Shown piece by piece: positions 15,670 to 24,857 of a DNA stretch of 64,000 nt. The position numbers were made by a program, and so were the translations under genes. The stretch comes from Candidatus Saganbacteria bacterium (GTDB lineage Bacteria; Margulisbacteria; WOR-1; O2-12-FULL-45-9). The stretch is from contig JAFGDE010000026.1 in NCBI GenBank assembly GCA_016932255.1, positions 1-64,000 of the forward strand, in the 5' to 3' direction. The first letter of the stretch is position 1. Every line of letters begins with the position of its first letter. The notes beneath the pieces were generated by a model. It saw only the letters and a program-made list of their open reading frames with translations, was not told where the DNA came from and ran no database searches.

Positions 15670-16752
15670 CTACTTCATAGCCGCGATGATCGCGTCGGCC
15701 ATCTGGGATGTGCCGACGGCAGTGGGGTCGTCGCGGTGCGGTTTCATGTCATAGGTGACGGCTTTGCCTTCAACGATCACCTGGGCCACGGCCGCTTCCA
15801 GTTTATCAGCGGCCTTGGTTTCCTTTAGATATCTCAGCATCATGACGCCGGACAGGATCAAGGCGGTAGGATTGACCTTGTTCTGGCCCTTGTATTTCGG
15901 GGCCGAGCCGTGGACCGCTTCAAAAACGGCGATATCTTTGCCGATGTTGGCGCCGGGCGCTATGCCCAGGCCGCCGGTCAGGCCGGCGCAGAGATCCGAG
16001 AGGATATCGCCGTAAAGATTAGGCAGGACCATCACATCATAGAGTTCCGGCTTTTGGACCAGCTGCATACACATGTTGTCGATCAGTCGCTCTTCGTACT
16101 CGATCCTGCCTTCGTAATCCTTGGCCACTTCACGGGCCACGTGAAAGAAGAGGCCGTCGGTGTACTTCATGATATTGGCCTTGGTGATGGCTGTGACCTT
16201 TTTGCGTTTGTTCTCGACCGCGTAATCAAAGGCGAACCGCACGATCCGTTCAGTGCCCTGTTTGGAGATCGGCTTGATGCTGATGCCGGAGTCAGGGCGG
16301 ATCGGTTTTTTGCCGATCGTTTCGATCTCCTTGATCAGTTTTTTCGTTTCCGGCCTGCCTTCCTCGAACTCGATGCCGGCATAAAGGTCTTCGGTGTTTT
16401 CCCTGACGATAACCAGATCGATATCCTGGTATTTGGAGCGCACGCCCTTGTACGATTTGGCCGGCCGCAGGCAGGTGTAAAGATCGAGCTCCTTCCTGAT
16501 GGCGACATTGACCGAGCGAAAACCCGTGCCGATCGGCGTGGTGATCGGAGCCTTGATCGCGACCTTGTTCTTGCGGATGGAAGCCAGGACGTTGTCGGGC
16601 AGGGGTGTGCCGGCCGTTTCCATGATGTCAACCCCGGCATCCACGATATCCCAGTTAAACTTAATCCCGGTGCCTTCCAGCACGCGGCGGGCGGCTTCGG
16701 CCAGTTCCGGCCCGACGCCGTCGCCCCTGATCAAAGTGACGTTGTAGGTCAT
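15670..16752 (-). CDS. Isocitrate/isopropylmalate dehydrogenase family (NAD-IDH type)
   Basis: 360 aa from the chosen start. Motifs of the beta-decarboxylating dehydrogenases are present: [10 protein letters not shown], the substrate Arg region [27 protein letters not shown], Lys in [13 protein letters not shown], and metal Asp residues in [10 protein letters not shown] and [21 protein letters not shown] closes the active site. [12 protein letters not shown] points to isocitrate or homoisocitrate rather than isopropylmalate as substrate, with NAD likely. An ATG 13 codons upstream overlaps the -10 region and is rejected; the ATG at 16752 would be leaderless. It is divergent from ddl. Confidence 0.88.
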   Translation of the reverse strand: MTYNVTLIRGDGVGPELAEAARRVLEGTGIKFNWDIVDAGVDIMETAGTPLPDNVLASIRKNKVAIKAPITTPIGTGFRSVNVAIRKELDLYTCLRPAKSYKGVRSKYQDIDLVIVRENTEDLYAGIEFEEGRPETKKLIKEIETIGKKPIRPDSGISIKPISKQGTERIVRFAFDYAVENKRKKVTAITKANIMKYTDGLFFHVAREVAKDYEGRIEYEERLIDNMCMQLVQKPELYDVMVLPNLYGDILSDLCAGLTGGLGIAPGANIGKDIAVFEAVHGSAPKYKGQNKVNPTALILSGVMMLRYLKETKAADKLEAAVAQVIVEGKAVTYDMKPHRDDPTAVGTSQMADAIIAAMK

Positions 16753-16761
16753 AAGAACTCC

Positions 16762-16791
16762 ATTATAAAGCAAAAGGCCGCCGGTTGTCAA
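16762..16791 (-). promoter_or_regulatory. Near-perfect sigma-70 promoter of the isocitrate dehydrogenase gene
   Basis: On the minus strand: TTGACA-N18-TATAAT. The predicted transcript starts about 3 bases before the ATG at 16752, giving a leaderless message. Confidence 0.8.
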
Positions 16792-16814
16792 AACCTTTAT
16801 TGACGCTATTCCTT

Positions 16815-16824
16815 GTGGTAGAAT
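16815..16824 (+). promoter_or_regulatory. Extended -10 promoter of ddl
   Basis: TGGTAGAAT ends exactly seven bases before the ATG at 16831, so transcription should begin on the start codon. TTGACG at 16800 is too close (13-base spacer) to be a normal -35. Confidence 0.6.
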
Positions 16825-16830
16825 GGCTCT

Positions 16831-17763
16831 ATGGACTTGAAAAGCAAAAAGATCTGCGTGTTAATGGGCGGACGCTCAGGCGAGCGGGAAGTCTCTCTTC
16901 GCTCGGGCAAGCGGGTCTTTGACTCCCTTAAAAAGCAGGGTTATGACGTTATTACCATGGACCTCGAGGATGACCTGATCAGCCGCTTGAAGGCGGCCAG
17001 GGTCGATCTGGTCTATATCATCCTGCACGGCCGTTTTGGCGAAGACGGGACTGTTCAGGGCCTGCTGGAAATGGCCAATATCCCATACACCGGCTCTAAA
17101 GTACTGGCTTCGGCCCTAGCCATGAACAAGCTGGCCGCGAAAAGGGTCTTTGATGCGGTCGGCATACCGACGCCGCGTTATATTGAGATCGATACAAACT
17201 GCGACCTGAGGCAGGAAGCTCTGCGCATCCGTAAAGTGTTCCCGTTCCCGCTGGTGCTCAAGCCGACCTCAGAAGGTTCTAGTCTTGGCGTGACCATCAT
17301 CAAGGAACAGGATGATTTTGAGGGTATCTTGAAAAAGACGGTCGCTGAGTTTAGAGATGTTTTTATCGAGGAGTACATCAAAGGCCAGGAGGTCACGGTC
17401 GGGATTATCGGCACCGGCAGCGACCTGCGTGCTTTGCCGATACTGGAACTGGTCTCTAAGAACGAGTTCTATGATTTTCACGCTAAATACACCGCGGGCA
17501 TAACGGAGTTCATCCTGCCGGCCCGCCTGTCCGGCCCGCTGACCCGTAAGGTCCAGGAGATCGCGGTGCGCGCGCATAAAGCCCTGGGTTGTTACGGCGT
17601 TTCCCGCGTGGATATGATCATCGGCCAGGACCATATCCCTTATGTCCATGAGGTCAACAGTATTCCGGGCATGACGGAGCGCTCTGACCTGCCGGCTGAA
17701 GCCGAGTGCGCCGGCATTTCCTTTGACGAACTCGTGGTCAAGATCCTGGGAAGCGCGTTCTAA
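16831..17763 (+). CDS. ddl: D-alanine--D-alanine ligase
   Basis: 310 aa ATP-grasp enzyme making D-Ala-D-Ala for peptidoglycan. It shows [14 protein letters not shown] at the N-terminus, [14 protein letters not shown], Lys in [26 protein letters not shown] and the metal loop [17 protein letters not shown]. Length is normal. The start is leaderless as judged by the extended -10 box. It is followed without a gap by ftsQ (TAA then ATG), forming a ddl-ftsQ unit ahead of ftsZ. A functional peptidoglycan wall is implied. Confidence 0.95.
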   Translation: MDLKSKKICVLMGGRSGEREVSLRSGKRVFDSLKKQGYDVITMDLEDDLISRLKAARVDLVYIILHGRFGEDGTVQGLLEMANIPYTGSKVLASALAMNKLAAKRVFDAVGIPTPRYIEIDTNCDLRQEALRIRKVFPFPLVLKPTSEGSSLGVTIIKEQDDFEGILKKTVAEFRDVFIEEYIKGQEVTVGIIGTGSDLRALPILELVSKNEFYDFHAKYTAGITEFILPARLSGPLTRKVQEIAVRAHKALGCYGVSRVDMIIGQDHIPYVHEVNSIPGMTERSDLPAEAECAGISFDELVVKILGSAF

Positions 17764-18525
17764 ATGGCCAGGCGCAAGCGCAGCAACGGCAAAAAGACCG
17801 GGCGACCGAGCCGGCTGTTCATCACTTTCCTGTTCGCTGTCTTTATCCTGATCCTGGGGTTCTATATCCTCAGCCTGCCGATCTGGCAGATCAAAGAGGT
17901 CGTGGTCAATGGCGCTAGGATGCTTTCTCCGGATGAGATCCGCACTATGGCTGCCGTGCCAGTATCGGAAAATCTTTTCCTGGCCGGCCTGGGCCGGGCA
18001 AGAGAGAACTTGAAAAAGATAACCGCGATCAAGTCCTTTTCATTTTATCGTATCCCGCCGGGCACGGTGCTCATTAATATCACTGAGAGACGGCCGCTGG
18101 CCACGATCGTGCTCAAAGACCGTTCTATTATCATCGACCGTCACGGTTATATCATTAACCGCAATCCTAATCTGACCCTGAACATCCCGAATCAGGCCGA
18201 CCTGCCCGTGGTCTCAGGCGTAGAGCAGGCCGGCCTGGACAGGGCGGAACAGGTCGATCCGGCCGTGTCCGCACTGATCGCCGAGATAATTGACAAGCTG
18301 GCGCCCTATCTTGAATCAAAACGGATGCAGCTGGAACTGGGGGGATTGCGTGACATCAATCTCCTGCTGGACGATATCCTGAGGGTCAAGGTGGGTGAAG
18401 CGGCCAATGTCCGGGAAAAGATGGCCGTGTTCCGGGCCCTGCTTAAAGTGATCTCCGGCCGCTGGGACCAGGTCGAGTACGTTGATGTGCGTTTTCCCGA
18501 CAACCCCGTCATTAAGTACAAATAG
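17764..18525 (+). CDS. ftsQ: Cell division protein FtsQ/DivIB
   Basis: 253 aa bitopic protein. A basic N-terminal tail (ARRKRSNGKKTGR) is followed by one TM helix (about 19-40), a POTRA domain (IWQIKEVVVNGARMLSPDEI) and the FtsQ beta domain (ERRPLATIVL, IIDRHGYIIN, LPVVSG). It links early and late divisome proteins in the periplasm. The ATG follows the ddl stop directly, so the two are co-translated. No ftsA lies between it and ftsZ. Confidence 0.92.
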   Translation: MARRKRSNGKKTGRPSRLFITFLFAVFILILGFYILSLPIWQIKEVVVNGARMLSPDEIRTMAAVPVSENLFLAGLGRARENLKKITAIKSFSFYRIPPGTVLINITERRPLATIVLKDRSIIIDRHGYIINRNPNLTLNIPNQADLPVVSGVEQAGLDRAEQVDPAVSALIAEIIDKLAPYLESKRMQLELGGLRDINLLLDDILRVKVGEAANVREKMAVFRALLKVISGRWDQVEYVDVRFPDNPVIKYK

Positions 18526-18534
18526 CTCGAAGTA

Positions 18535-18562
18535 TTGCATTTGACCCGACCTGTGTTACAAT
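18535..18562 (+). promoter_or_regulatory. Sigma-70 promoter of ftsZ
   Basis: TTGCAT-N16-TACAAT with an extended -10 (TGTTACAAT). The leader of about 60 bases includes a CCCGC/GCGGG pair flanking a GC-rich stretch and ends with AAAGGAG before the ATG. Confidence 0.65.
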
Positions 18563-18628
18563 ATAGAAACAGTCTATCCCGCACCAGATCGCCGGCAGGC
18601 GGCCGAAGCGGGAAAGGAGCCTGATATT

Positions 18629-19744
18629 ATGTTCTCTGAGGATGGCAAAAATTTCGCGGTCATCAAGGTCTTTGGCGTTGGTGGGGGCGGAACAAATGCT
18701 GTCAATCGCATGATTGGTGCCGGGGTCAAAGGAGTGGAATTCTGGGGGGTCAACACGGACCTCCAGGCTTTGAACGTTTCCCTGGCCGATCATAAACTCC
18801 AGCTGGGCATGAAACTGACCAAGGGTCTGGGCGCCGGCGCTAACCCGGAGGTCGGCCAGAAAGCGGCTGAAGAGTCGATCGAGGATGTCAAGGTCGCGCT
18901 CGACGGCGCGGACATGGTCTTTATCACCGCGGGCATGGGCGGCGGCACCGGGACCGGGGCTTCACCGGTCATAGCTGCCACGGCCAAGGAAATGGGCTGT
19001 TTGACCGTTGGGGTTGTGACCCGGCCGTTCCGTTTCGAAGGTCCGGTCAGGATTTCCCAGGCAGAGACCGGCGTAGCCATGCTCAAAGAGAAGGTCGATG
19101 CCCTGATCGTTATCCCCAATGACAAACTGCTGCAGGTAGTCGAACGCAAGACCTCCATTATCGAGGCTTTCAAGATCGCTGACGACGTCCTGCGCCAGGG
19201 CGTTAAGGGCATTTCCGACCTGATCACTGTGCCCGGACTGATCAACCTTGACTTTGCCGACGTGCGCACGGTCATGTACGAGGCCGGCTCGGCCATGATG
19301 GGCATCGGCACGGGCTCCGGCGAGAACCGCGCGGTCGAAGCAGCCGAAGCTGCCATCTCCTCACCGCTGCTCGAAGAGACCATAACCGGGGCCAAGGGAG
19401 TTATCTTCAACGTTACCGGCGGCTCTGACCTTACCCTGTTCGAGGTCAATGAGGCGGCCGAGGTCATTTACAATGCTGTTGATCCAGACGCTAATATCAT
19501 CTTCGGCGCTGTCATCGATGAGAAACTGCAAGGTGACGTGGTCGTCACTGTTATTGCCACCGGCTTTGTCCCGTCGGCCAAGAAGGAAAAAGACGCCTTG
19601 TCCTTCCTGCGGCCCAGGGCGGCCAGAGTGCCTCTGGGCAATAAAAATAACGGCGGCGGCCAGGAACCGGCCCAGGCGGTCCGCCAGCACCAGGCGGCCG
19701 CGCATAATAAAGAGCATATTGAACTGCCCCCATTTATGCGTTGA
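18629..19744 (+). CDS. ftsZ: Cell division GTPase FtsZ
   Basis: 371 aa. The tubulin-like GTPase has [15 protein letters not shown] at the N-terminus, the G-box [15 protein letters not shown], the T7-type loop around [11 protein letters not shown] and a Gln/Ala-rich linker. The tail ELPPFMR resembles the conserved C-terminal peptide that binds FtsA, ZipA or SepF. It assembles the Z-ring at midcell. AAAGGAG is 9 bases before the ATG. The usual ftsA is missing from ddl-ftsQ-ftsZ, so another anchor such as SepF, or ftsA elsewhere, is expected. Confidence 0.96.
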   Translation: MFSEDGKNFAVIKVFGVGGGGTNAVNRMIGAGVKGVEFWGVNTDLQALNVSLADHKLQLGMKLTKGLGAGANPEVGQKAAEESIEDVKVALDGADMVFITAGMGGGTGTGASPVIAATAKEMGCLTVGVVTRPFRFEGPVRISQAETGVAMLKEKVDALIVIPNDKLLQVVERKTSIIEAFKIADDVLRQGVKGISDLITVPGLINLDFADVRTVMYEAGSAMMGIGTGSGENRAVEAAEAAISSPLLEETITGAKGVIFNVTGGSDLTLFEVNEAAEVIYNAVDPDANIIFGAVIDEKLQGDVVVTVIATGFVPSAKKEKDALSFLRPRAARVPLGNKNNGGGQEPAQAVRQHQAAAHNKEHIELPPFMR

Positions 19745-19764
19745 AACAAGCGCCAACCGCTAAC

Positions 19765-19792
19765 TGAAATTTCCCCGTAAATTTAACGATAT
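19765..19792 (+). promoter_or_regulatory. Sigma-28-like promoter, copy F
   Basis: TGAAATTT-N12-AACGATAT, in the gap between ftsZ and the kinase gene, 38 bases before its ATG. Confidence 0.75.
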
Positions 19793-19829
19793 ATATATAG
19801 CGGAAGATAACCATAAGGAGTTACTCGCT

Positions 19830-21086
19830 ATGAATGGCTACAGAGCAACCGGATCAATAACGCGCGGAGATCTACCTCAAAATCTCCAGAGAAACCTGCG
19901 CCCCGCGGCCCTGCCGCAAAACAGGGGCAATAAAGCAATCGCACCACAGCTCCCTGTCAATCCTTTAGCAGACACCGAAATTAGAAGCATTGCGCAAGAG
20001 GCTTTGGAGGCCAGGACCAATGAGTTGGCTTTGCGGCTTTTAACTGGCGGGCTTGAGCGAACTGAGATGGCTCAGGTCCTTGAAGCGCCTGTGGCCTGCG
20101 CCAGGCCCGAAGAGATCGATGATGAGCGGACGCTGGTCGATGATTATGCCAGAACGATCGAGATTATTAACGGTTCACTGACCGACCTGCCTGATCTCCC
20201 TTTTGGGCACATCCTCAATGACCGCTTCCAGGTGATCAAGCAGCTTGGCAAAGGCGGGATCGGCAGTGTCTATCTTTGTCTTGATCTCAAGACTGATAGC
20301 AGGGTAGCTCTTAAGGTCAGCAATTATAGAGAAACAAGCGAGCACCTGGCAGCGGAAAGCGAGACCCTGACCCAACTGGGCTGCAGCCGGCCCAATATTG
20401 TCAATTGTTTGGCCGCGGGCGCTGATTTTATCGTGATGGAATACATTGAGGGCGAATCGCTCAAAAGTGTGATCCATAGCATCTCAGCGAGCGAAAGGGC
20501 GGAACACTACACCGACCATGCAATTGCAGCCTTACGCATTATCAGAGAGGTGCTGATCGGCCTGGAGTTTGCCCATAATCGCGGCCATGTTCATGCGGAT
20601 CTTTCTCCTGATAATATCATGCTCAGGAATGGCTTGACCGATCATAATGTCACGATAATTGATTGGGGGCTGGGCCGTTCCTATAATCAGAGGATCCCGG
20701 GAACGCTCATGGGCAAAATCGGTTACATGGCCCCGGAGCAGGCCAGGAGCGAGGATATTGACGGACGTGCGGACGTCTATTCTGCCGGCCTGCTTTTGTA
20801 TGAGATGCTGACCGGTTCCCGTCCTTATCAGAGCTTGCTTGATCGTGAACTGCTGGTAGCCCGTGAACGAGGAGTTGCTTTTAATCGCCAGGTCCTCCAG
20901 CGGTGGTTTGAGAATCTTGATCAGAGCCTGTGCGCATCCATCACCAATTTGTTGCTGAGAATGACGGCGGCCCGGCGGGACGAAAATGATGAAGACAGCG
21001 GACCCACCAGATTCCAGAGTGCTTTTGACGCGAGACTGGCGGTCGAAAGGATCCTTCAAGATATCGAGGTCGCGCAAAGCGGCTGA
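19830..21086 (+). CDS. Ser/Thr protein kinase, PknB-like
   Basis: 418 aa, no membrane segment. Residues 1-120 are a disordered or helical region without known motif. The kinase domain (about 125-410) has the Gly loop LGKGGIGSVY (139-148), Lys162 in ALKV, the catalytic loop HADLSPDN (255-262), a metal-binding DWG (278-280) and APE (301-303). The HRD Arg is Ala and DFG is DWG, so it is a non-RD kinase but keeps Lys, both Asp residues and Asn and is probably active. No sensor (PASTA) domain follows. AAGGAG precedes the ATG. The sigma-28-like promoter links it to the regulon; it could act on regulon enzymes. Confidence 0.88.
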   Translation: MNGYRATGSITRGDLPQNLQRNLRPAALPQNRGNKAIAPQLPVNPLADTEIRSIAQEALEARTNELALRLLTGGLERTEMAQVLEAPVACARPEEIDDERTLVDDYARTIEIINGSLTDLPDLPFGHILNDRFQVIKQLGKGGIGSVYLCLDLKTDSRVALKVSNYRETSEHLAAESETLTQLGCSRPNIVNCLAAGADFIVMEYIEGESLKSVIHSISASERAEHYTDHAIAALRIIREVLIGLEFAHNRGHVHADLSPDNIMLRNGLTDHNVTIIDWGLGRSYNQRIPGTLMGKIGYMAPEQARSEDIDGRADVYSAGLLLYEMLTGSRPYQSLLDRELLVARERGVAFNRQVLQRWFENLDQSLCASITNLLLRMTAARRDENDEDSGPTRFQSAFDARLAVERILQDIEVAQSG

Positions 21087-21113
21087 TCCCCAGCCCAGAT
21101 TTTCCCGGTCAAG

Positions 21114-21141
21114 TGAAATATCAGGGGGTCTTTGTCGATAA
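21114..21141 (+). promoter_or_regulatory. Sigma-28-like promoter, copy G
   Basis: TGAAATAT-N12-GTCGATAA, 37 bases before the ATG at 21178. Confidence 0.75.
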
Positions 21142-21177
21142 AAAGGTAACAAAACAGGAGCAAAAAGCTTTAGCCGC

Positions 21178-21762
21178 ATGGGAAGATTAGTATCATTAAC
21201 GATCGATACAGGTTACGCGCCCGGCCGAATAGGCGGGCATCTTTTTGACAGGTTCAACCGCGACCTGCGCAAGGTCGCCTGGCAGGGCCGGGTCGCCTTC
21301 AGCAGCCGCTACGGTGAGATCTCAACCCCGGTGCCTGACCTTTTTACCATCCAGCTCATGACCGGTCTGCTTGACCAGCAGGGCGGGTGGCAGCCGGCTG
21401 AAATGCGCGTCCCGGCCATCTTCTTCGTTGAACCGGTTTGTCTGCCTCAGGAACTGCGCGGTGCGGAACTCGAGCGGGATTGTTCTTATGTCGGTTTCCT
21501 GGCCGAGATGTTTAAGCAGGACGGAAAGCATTACCGCTGGACCGGGGGAGTGAACCTGGAGCAGATCGCGGCTGCTGGCGGGATTAAAGAAGAACTGCTG
21601 CGGGGGATCGATCTTCGCATGGGATCTGAACTCGCCCGGACACTGGCTGCTACAATGCTGGTCAATCTTTCCGGGCCTGACCAGGCGCCCAGAAGCGCGG
21701 CTGAGCTGTCCCAGCAAATAGCCGGTCTGCGGCAGCAAATGGTCCGTTTGGCCCGGGCTTAA
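21178..21762 (+). CDS. Hypothetical protein, 194 aa, sigma-28-like regulon
   Basis: Not recognised. A soluble mixed alpha/beta protein without signal peptide. It starts with a beta-rich segment (LVSLTIDTGYAPGRIGG), has a central AIFFVEPVCLPQELRG, and ends in a Leu/Gln-rich helix (SQQIAGLRQQMVRLARA) that may form a coiled coil. AGGAG lies 17 bases before the ATG, a wide spacing, and no nearer start codon exists in frame. It is preceded by its own sigma-28-like promoter and sits between the kinase and fur. Confidence 0.65.
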   Translation: MGRLVSLTIDTGYAPGRIGGHLFDRFNRDLRKVAWQGRVAFSSRYGEISTPVPDLFTIQLMTGLLDQQGGWQPAEMRVPAIFFVEPVCLPQELRGAELERDCSYVGFLAEMFKQDGKHYRWTGGVNLEQIAAAGGIKEELLRGIDLRMGSELARTLAATMLVNLSGPDQAPRSAAELSQQIAGLRQQMVRLARA

Positions 21763-21782
21763 TACCTCGCTATAAACCACCC

Positions 21783-21836
21783 TTGACAGGCCGGTTGTTT
21801 AACTGCTATTATCTTCTTATTGATAATGAGTATCAA
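21783..21836 (+). promoter_or_regulatory. fur promoter with Fur box
   Basis: TTGACA-N18-TATTAT with an extended -10 (TGCTATTAT). At 21820-21836, at the transcript start, lies TTGATA-ATGAG-TATCAA, a perfect inverted repeat close to the Fur consensus. Iron-loaded Fur would repress its own operon. Confidence 0.8.
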
Positions 21837-21890
21837 TATCATCATGCCGAACATTGCTATAACTATAAAGTTAAACAAGGGCGATTCGCA

Positions 21891-22331
21891 GTGAGCGAGC
21901 TGGGTTTGCAGTATTTTAAAGATTATCTCAAGTCACGCGGCTACCGGCTGACCAGACAGCGCCGGGTGATCGTTGAGCTCTTTTTGAGCAAAGCGGGACA
22001 TCTCTGTGCTGATGAGATGTACCGTTACTTGCGGCGCAAATACCCGCGCATTGGCCATGCCACGGTCTACCGCACGCTTAATCTCTTGAAGGACGCTGAA
22101 CTGGCCAATGAGGTCAATTTTATCGGCAAGCGCAGGCGTTATGAGCAGAAGATGGGCCAGAAGGCCCACGGACACCTGGTTTGCGAAAAGTGCGGTAAGG
22201 TGATCGAGTTCAAGGACGCTGCGCTTGAACGCCGGCAGGCTTTGCTTTGCCAGGATCATGATTTTGATCCCAACGAAGGCTCTTTGAGGATCAGCGGCAC
22301 CTGTCTGGCCTGCCGGAAGAAAGGAAAATAA
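21891..22331 (+). CDS. fur: Ferric uptake regulator, Fur family
   Basis: 146 aa. The N-terminal winged helix holds GYRLTRQRRVIVE and HATVYRTLNLL; the dimerisation domain has the metal-site HGHLVCEKCGKVIEF and a second Cys pair in GTCLACRKKGK (structural zinc). GTG at 21891 is chosen with CAAGGG upstream; the frame is open back to a TTG at 21783, but that TTG is the -35 box. It heads fur-feoA-feoB with a Fur box in its promoter, so iron-responsive autoregulation of ferrous iron import is likely. Confidence 0.9.
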   Translation: MSELGLQYFKDYLKSRGYRLTRQRRVIVELFLSKAGHLCADEMYRYLRRKYPRIGHATVYRTLNLLKDAELANEVNFIGKRRRYEQKMGQKAHGHLVCEKCGKVIEFKDAALERRQALLCQDHDFDPNEGSLRISGTCLACRKKGK

Positions 22332-22333
22332 TT

Positions 22334-22582
22334 ATGGAATCAGAGAAAGCGCTACTGCCTGTCACACAGCTTAAAGAAGGGGAAAGCGGCACCATCTGGG
22401 AGATAGCCGGAGGGCTCAACGCGGTCAGGCGGCTCGAGGCCCTTGGCATCAGGCAGGGCAAATCACTTAAAAAACTGGGCGGCATGTATCTGCGCGGACC
22501 GGTCGTGGTCCAGGTCGGCCATACCAAGATAAGCATCGGACACGGCATGGCCTCAAAGATCGTGGTCGAGGTCAGACGATGA
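22334..22582 (+). CDS. feoA: Ferrous iron transport accessory protein FeoA
   Basis: 82 aa SH3-like protein. The family pattern is visible in LKEGESGTIWEIAGG, RRLEALGIRQGKSL and GGMYLRGPVVVQVGHTKISIGHGMA. It helps FeoB in Fe2+ import. It starts 2 bases after the fur stop and overlaps feoB by four bases (ATGA), so all three are co-translated. Confidence 0.93.
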   Translation: MESEKALLPVTQLKEGESGTIWEIAGGLNAVRRLEALGIRQGKSLKKLGGMYLRGPVVVQVGHTKISIGHGMASKIVVEVRR

Positions 22583-24312
22583 AAAAAGTCTTGCTGATGG
22601 GCAATCCCAATGTCGGCAAGAGCGTCTTCTTCTCGCGCCTGACCGGCGTCCACGTCATTTCATCTAATTATCCCGGCACGACCGTTGAATTCACCAAAGG
22701 CTATATGCTGGTCGGCGATGAAAAGTCGGAGATCATCGATGTGCCCGGGACCTACACATTAGAACCGACCTGTAAAGCAGAAGAGGTCGCCTGTGAGATG
22801 CTTAAAGGCGCCGCTAAAGCTGCTGTAAAGGCCGGCGATGTCATTATCAACGTGGTCGATGCCACTAATCTAGAGCGCAACCTTTATCTGACCCTGGAAC
22901 TAATGGAGCAGGATATTCCGGTCATTGTTGCCCTGAACATGTGGGATGACACAAAACATAGGGGCATACATATTGATGTTGAAAAGCTTTCGGACTGGCT
23001 TGGTGTGCCGGTAGTGCCGACGACAGCTGTTACCGGCGAAGGTTTTGCCAAGCTGATTGCCGAACTTTACAAGGCCAGGACGCCGCGGGTGAGGAAGCAT
23101 ACCCTGGAAGAGCGCTGGAAAGATATTGGCCGCCTGGTCAACGAGATCCAGCATATCGAGCACAAGCGCCACACGTTTTGGGAATGGCTGCAGGACCGGA
23201 CGATCCATCCGCTGACCGGCCTGCCGATCGCCGCCCTGATTGCTTACGCAGCCTTCTGGCTGATCAGGCAAATAGGTGAGGGCTTGATCGGACATGTCTT
23301 TGAGCCGTTCTTTACGAATGTCTGGACGCCGCTGCTGCTTAGGCTCAGCGTTCTTTTGGGTTCGTCCGGTTTCTGGCATGATATCCTGATCGGTCATCTG
23401 TTCGACGGCACGATAGATTATTTTCAATCATTTGGGTTGTTAAGCACAGCGGTCTTCGTGCCGATAGGTGCGGTGCTGCCGTACGTTCTGGCCTTTTATC
23501 TGGTCCTGGGACTGCTGGAGGATTCTGGCTACCTGCCCAGGCTGGCCGTTCTGCTGGATACGCTGATGCACCGGATCGGTCTGCACGGGTTCGCGATCGT
23601 GCCGACCCTATTGGGCTTTGGCTGCAATGTGCCCGGCATCCTGGCCACGAGGATACTGGAAAGCGAACGCGAACGTTTTATCGCTTCGACGCTGATATCG
23701 ATCGGCGTACCTTGCGCCGCGCTCCAGGCCATGATCATTGGTGTGCTGGGCAAGCACGGTCTTTGGCCGGTCGCCCTGGTCTATTTTACCCTCGGGTTGA
23801 CCTGGCTGGTGCTCGGTTTTATCCTGAATAAGTTCCTGCCCGGATTTAGTCCGGAATTGCTGCTTGAAATACCGCCGTACCGTTTTCCACCGCTTGGGGT
23901 GTTGAGCCGGAAACTCTGGTGGCGCATCAAGGCGTTTCTCAAAGAAGCTTTTCCTGTGGTCATGGCTGGCGTTCTTGTTGTCGGCATACTGTATCATGTC
24001 GGACTGTTCGATCTGCTGGCCAACCTGTCCGCGCCGCTGATGACCGGCTTGCTGGGTCTGCCCAAAGAAGCGGTCATTGCCATTGTGGTGGGTTTCCTGC
24101 GCAAGGATATGGCCGTTGGTATGCTTTTACCCTATGCTTTGACGGTCAATCAGCTGATAATAGCCTGCGTTGTGCTGGCCATGTTCTTTCCCTGCATTGC
24201 CACGTTCATTGTCCTACTCAGGGAGCTGGGCTGGAAGAACATGCTTAAAGCCACGGTCATTATGGTGCTGACCGCGTTCACAGTCGGCGGACTGCTCAAT
24301 CTGCTCCTCTAA
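22579..24312 (+). CDS. feoB: Ferrous iron transporter FeoB
   Basis: 577 aa. The N-terminal GTPase has G1 GNPNVGKSV, G3 DVPGTY and G4 NMWD; a guanine-dissociation helical region follows (about 165-210), then the membrane part with two Gate-like halves (FGCNVPGILATR and related Cys-containing helices). Usual FeoB is 650-770 aa, so this is a compact version with a shorter insert and no C-terminal extension. It imports Fe2+ across the inner membrane. Co-transcribed with fur and feoA. Confidence 0.94.
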   Translation: MKKVLLMGNPNVGKSVFFSRLTGVHVISSNYPGTTVEFTKGYMLVGDEKSEIIDVPGTYTLEPTCKAEEVACEMLKGAAKAAVKAGDVIINVVDATNLERNLYLTLELMEQDIPVIVALNMWDDTKHRGIHIDVEKLSDWLGVPVVPTTAVTGEGFAKLIAELYKARTPRVRKHTLEERWKDIGRLVNEIQHIEHKRHTFWEWLQDRTIHPLTGLPIAALIAYAAFWLIRQIGEGLIGHVFEPFFTNVWTPLLLRLSVLLGSSGFWHDILIGHLFDGTIDYFQSFGLLSTAVFVPIGAVLPYVLAFYLVLGLLEDSGYLPRLAVLLDTLMHRIGLHGFAIVPTLLGFGCNVPGILATRILESERERFIASTLISIGVPCAALQAMIIGVLGKHGLWPVALVYFTLGLTWLVLGFILNKFLPGFSPELLLEIPPYRFPPLGVLSRKLWWRIKAFLKEAFPVVMAGVLVVGILYHVGLFDLLANLSAPLMTGLLGLPKEAVIAIVVGFLRKDMAVGMLLPYALTVNQLIIACVVLAMFFPCIATFIVLLRELGWKNMLKATVIMVLTAFTVGGLLNLLL

Positions 24313-24330
24313 ACGCCGCTGGCCTTTATA

Positions 24331-24339
24331 TGTTATAAT
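24331..24339 (+). promoter_or_regulatory. Extended -10 promoter of greA
   Basis: TGTTATAAT. It overlaps an ATG at 24338, ruling that codon out as the start. The leader is about 22 bases with GAAGGG before the ATG at 24368. Confidence 0.7.
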
Positions 24340-24367
24340 GGAAAAAAATTTTGAAGGGATATTCACT

Positions 24368-24829
24368 ATGACAAAAATGACCAAAGACACTTATGAAAAA
24401 CTTAAAAGCAAGCTGGCCGAGCTGAAAAAGAAACGGCCGGTCATCTCCAAGGCGATCGGCGAAGCCCGCGAGGCCGGCGATCTGCGGGAGAATTCCGCCT
24501 ATCATGCGGCCAAGGAAGAGCAGGGCCTTAACGAGATGCGTATCAGGGACCTTGAACGCCAGATCGACAGCGCTATCGTAGTGGGCAAGGATGAAGTGAC
24601 CAGGAACGACAAGGTTAGAATGGGGTCGACCGTTAAACTGATCGACATTGAATCAGAGCGAGAGATCGAATACACGATCGTGCCCGAGATCGATGCCGAC
24701 GTGCTTGAGAACAAGATCTCGACCGATTCGCCGATCGGCGGCGCGGTCATTGGTGCCAAACAGGGCGAGGTCGTTGAGGTTGAGGCTCCCAGGGGACTGG
24801 TCAAATACAAGATCGTTGAGATCAAATAA
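24368..24829 (+). CDS. greA: Transcription elongation factor GreA
   Basis: 153 aa. An N-terminal coiled coil carries the GEAREAGDLRENSAYHAAKEEQ signature with the acidic tip residues (Asp, Glu) that stimulate RNA cleavage by backtracked RNA polymerase; the C-terminal FKBP-like domain ends in SPIGGAVIGAKQGEVVEV. The ATG at 24338 is rejected because it lies in the -10 box; the ATG at 24368 follows GAAGGG by 9-10 bases. A strong terminator follows. Confidence 0.95.
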   Translation: MTKMTKDTYEKLKSKLAELKKKRPVISKAIGEAREAGDLRENSAYHAAKEEQGLNEMRIRDLERQIDSAIVVGKDEVTRNDKVRMGSTVKLIDIESEREIEYTIVPEIDADVLENKISTDSPIGGAVIGAKQGEVVEVEAPRGLVKYKIVEIK

Positions 24830-24857
24830 TGTAAGATCCTGGATCTAGTTTGAAAAT

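Noticed and set aside
15910..16803. 297-codon open frame on the plus strand
   Set aside because: Antisense to the isocitrate dehydrogenase gene, whose family motifs are unambiguous.
21783..21890. TTG start extending Fur by 36 residues
   Set aside because: The TTG is the first part of the TTGACA -35 box, and the extra residues do not resemble Fur.
24338..24367. Upstream ATG extending GreA by ten residues
   Set aside because: The codon overlaps the TATAAT box of the greA promoter, so it would not be transcribed as a start; the ATG at 24368 has a ribosome binding site.
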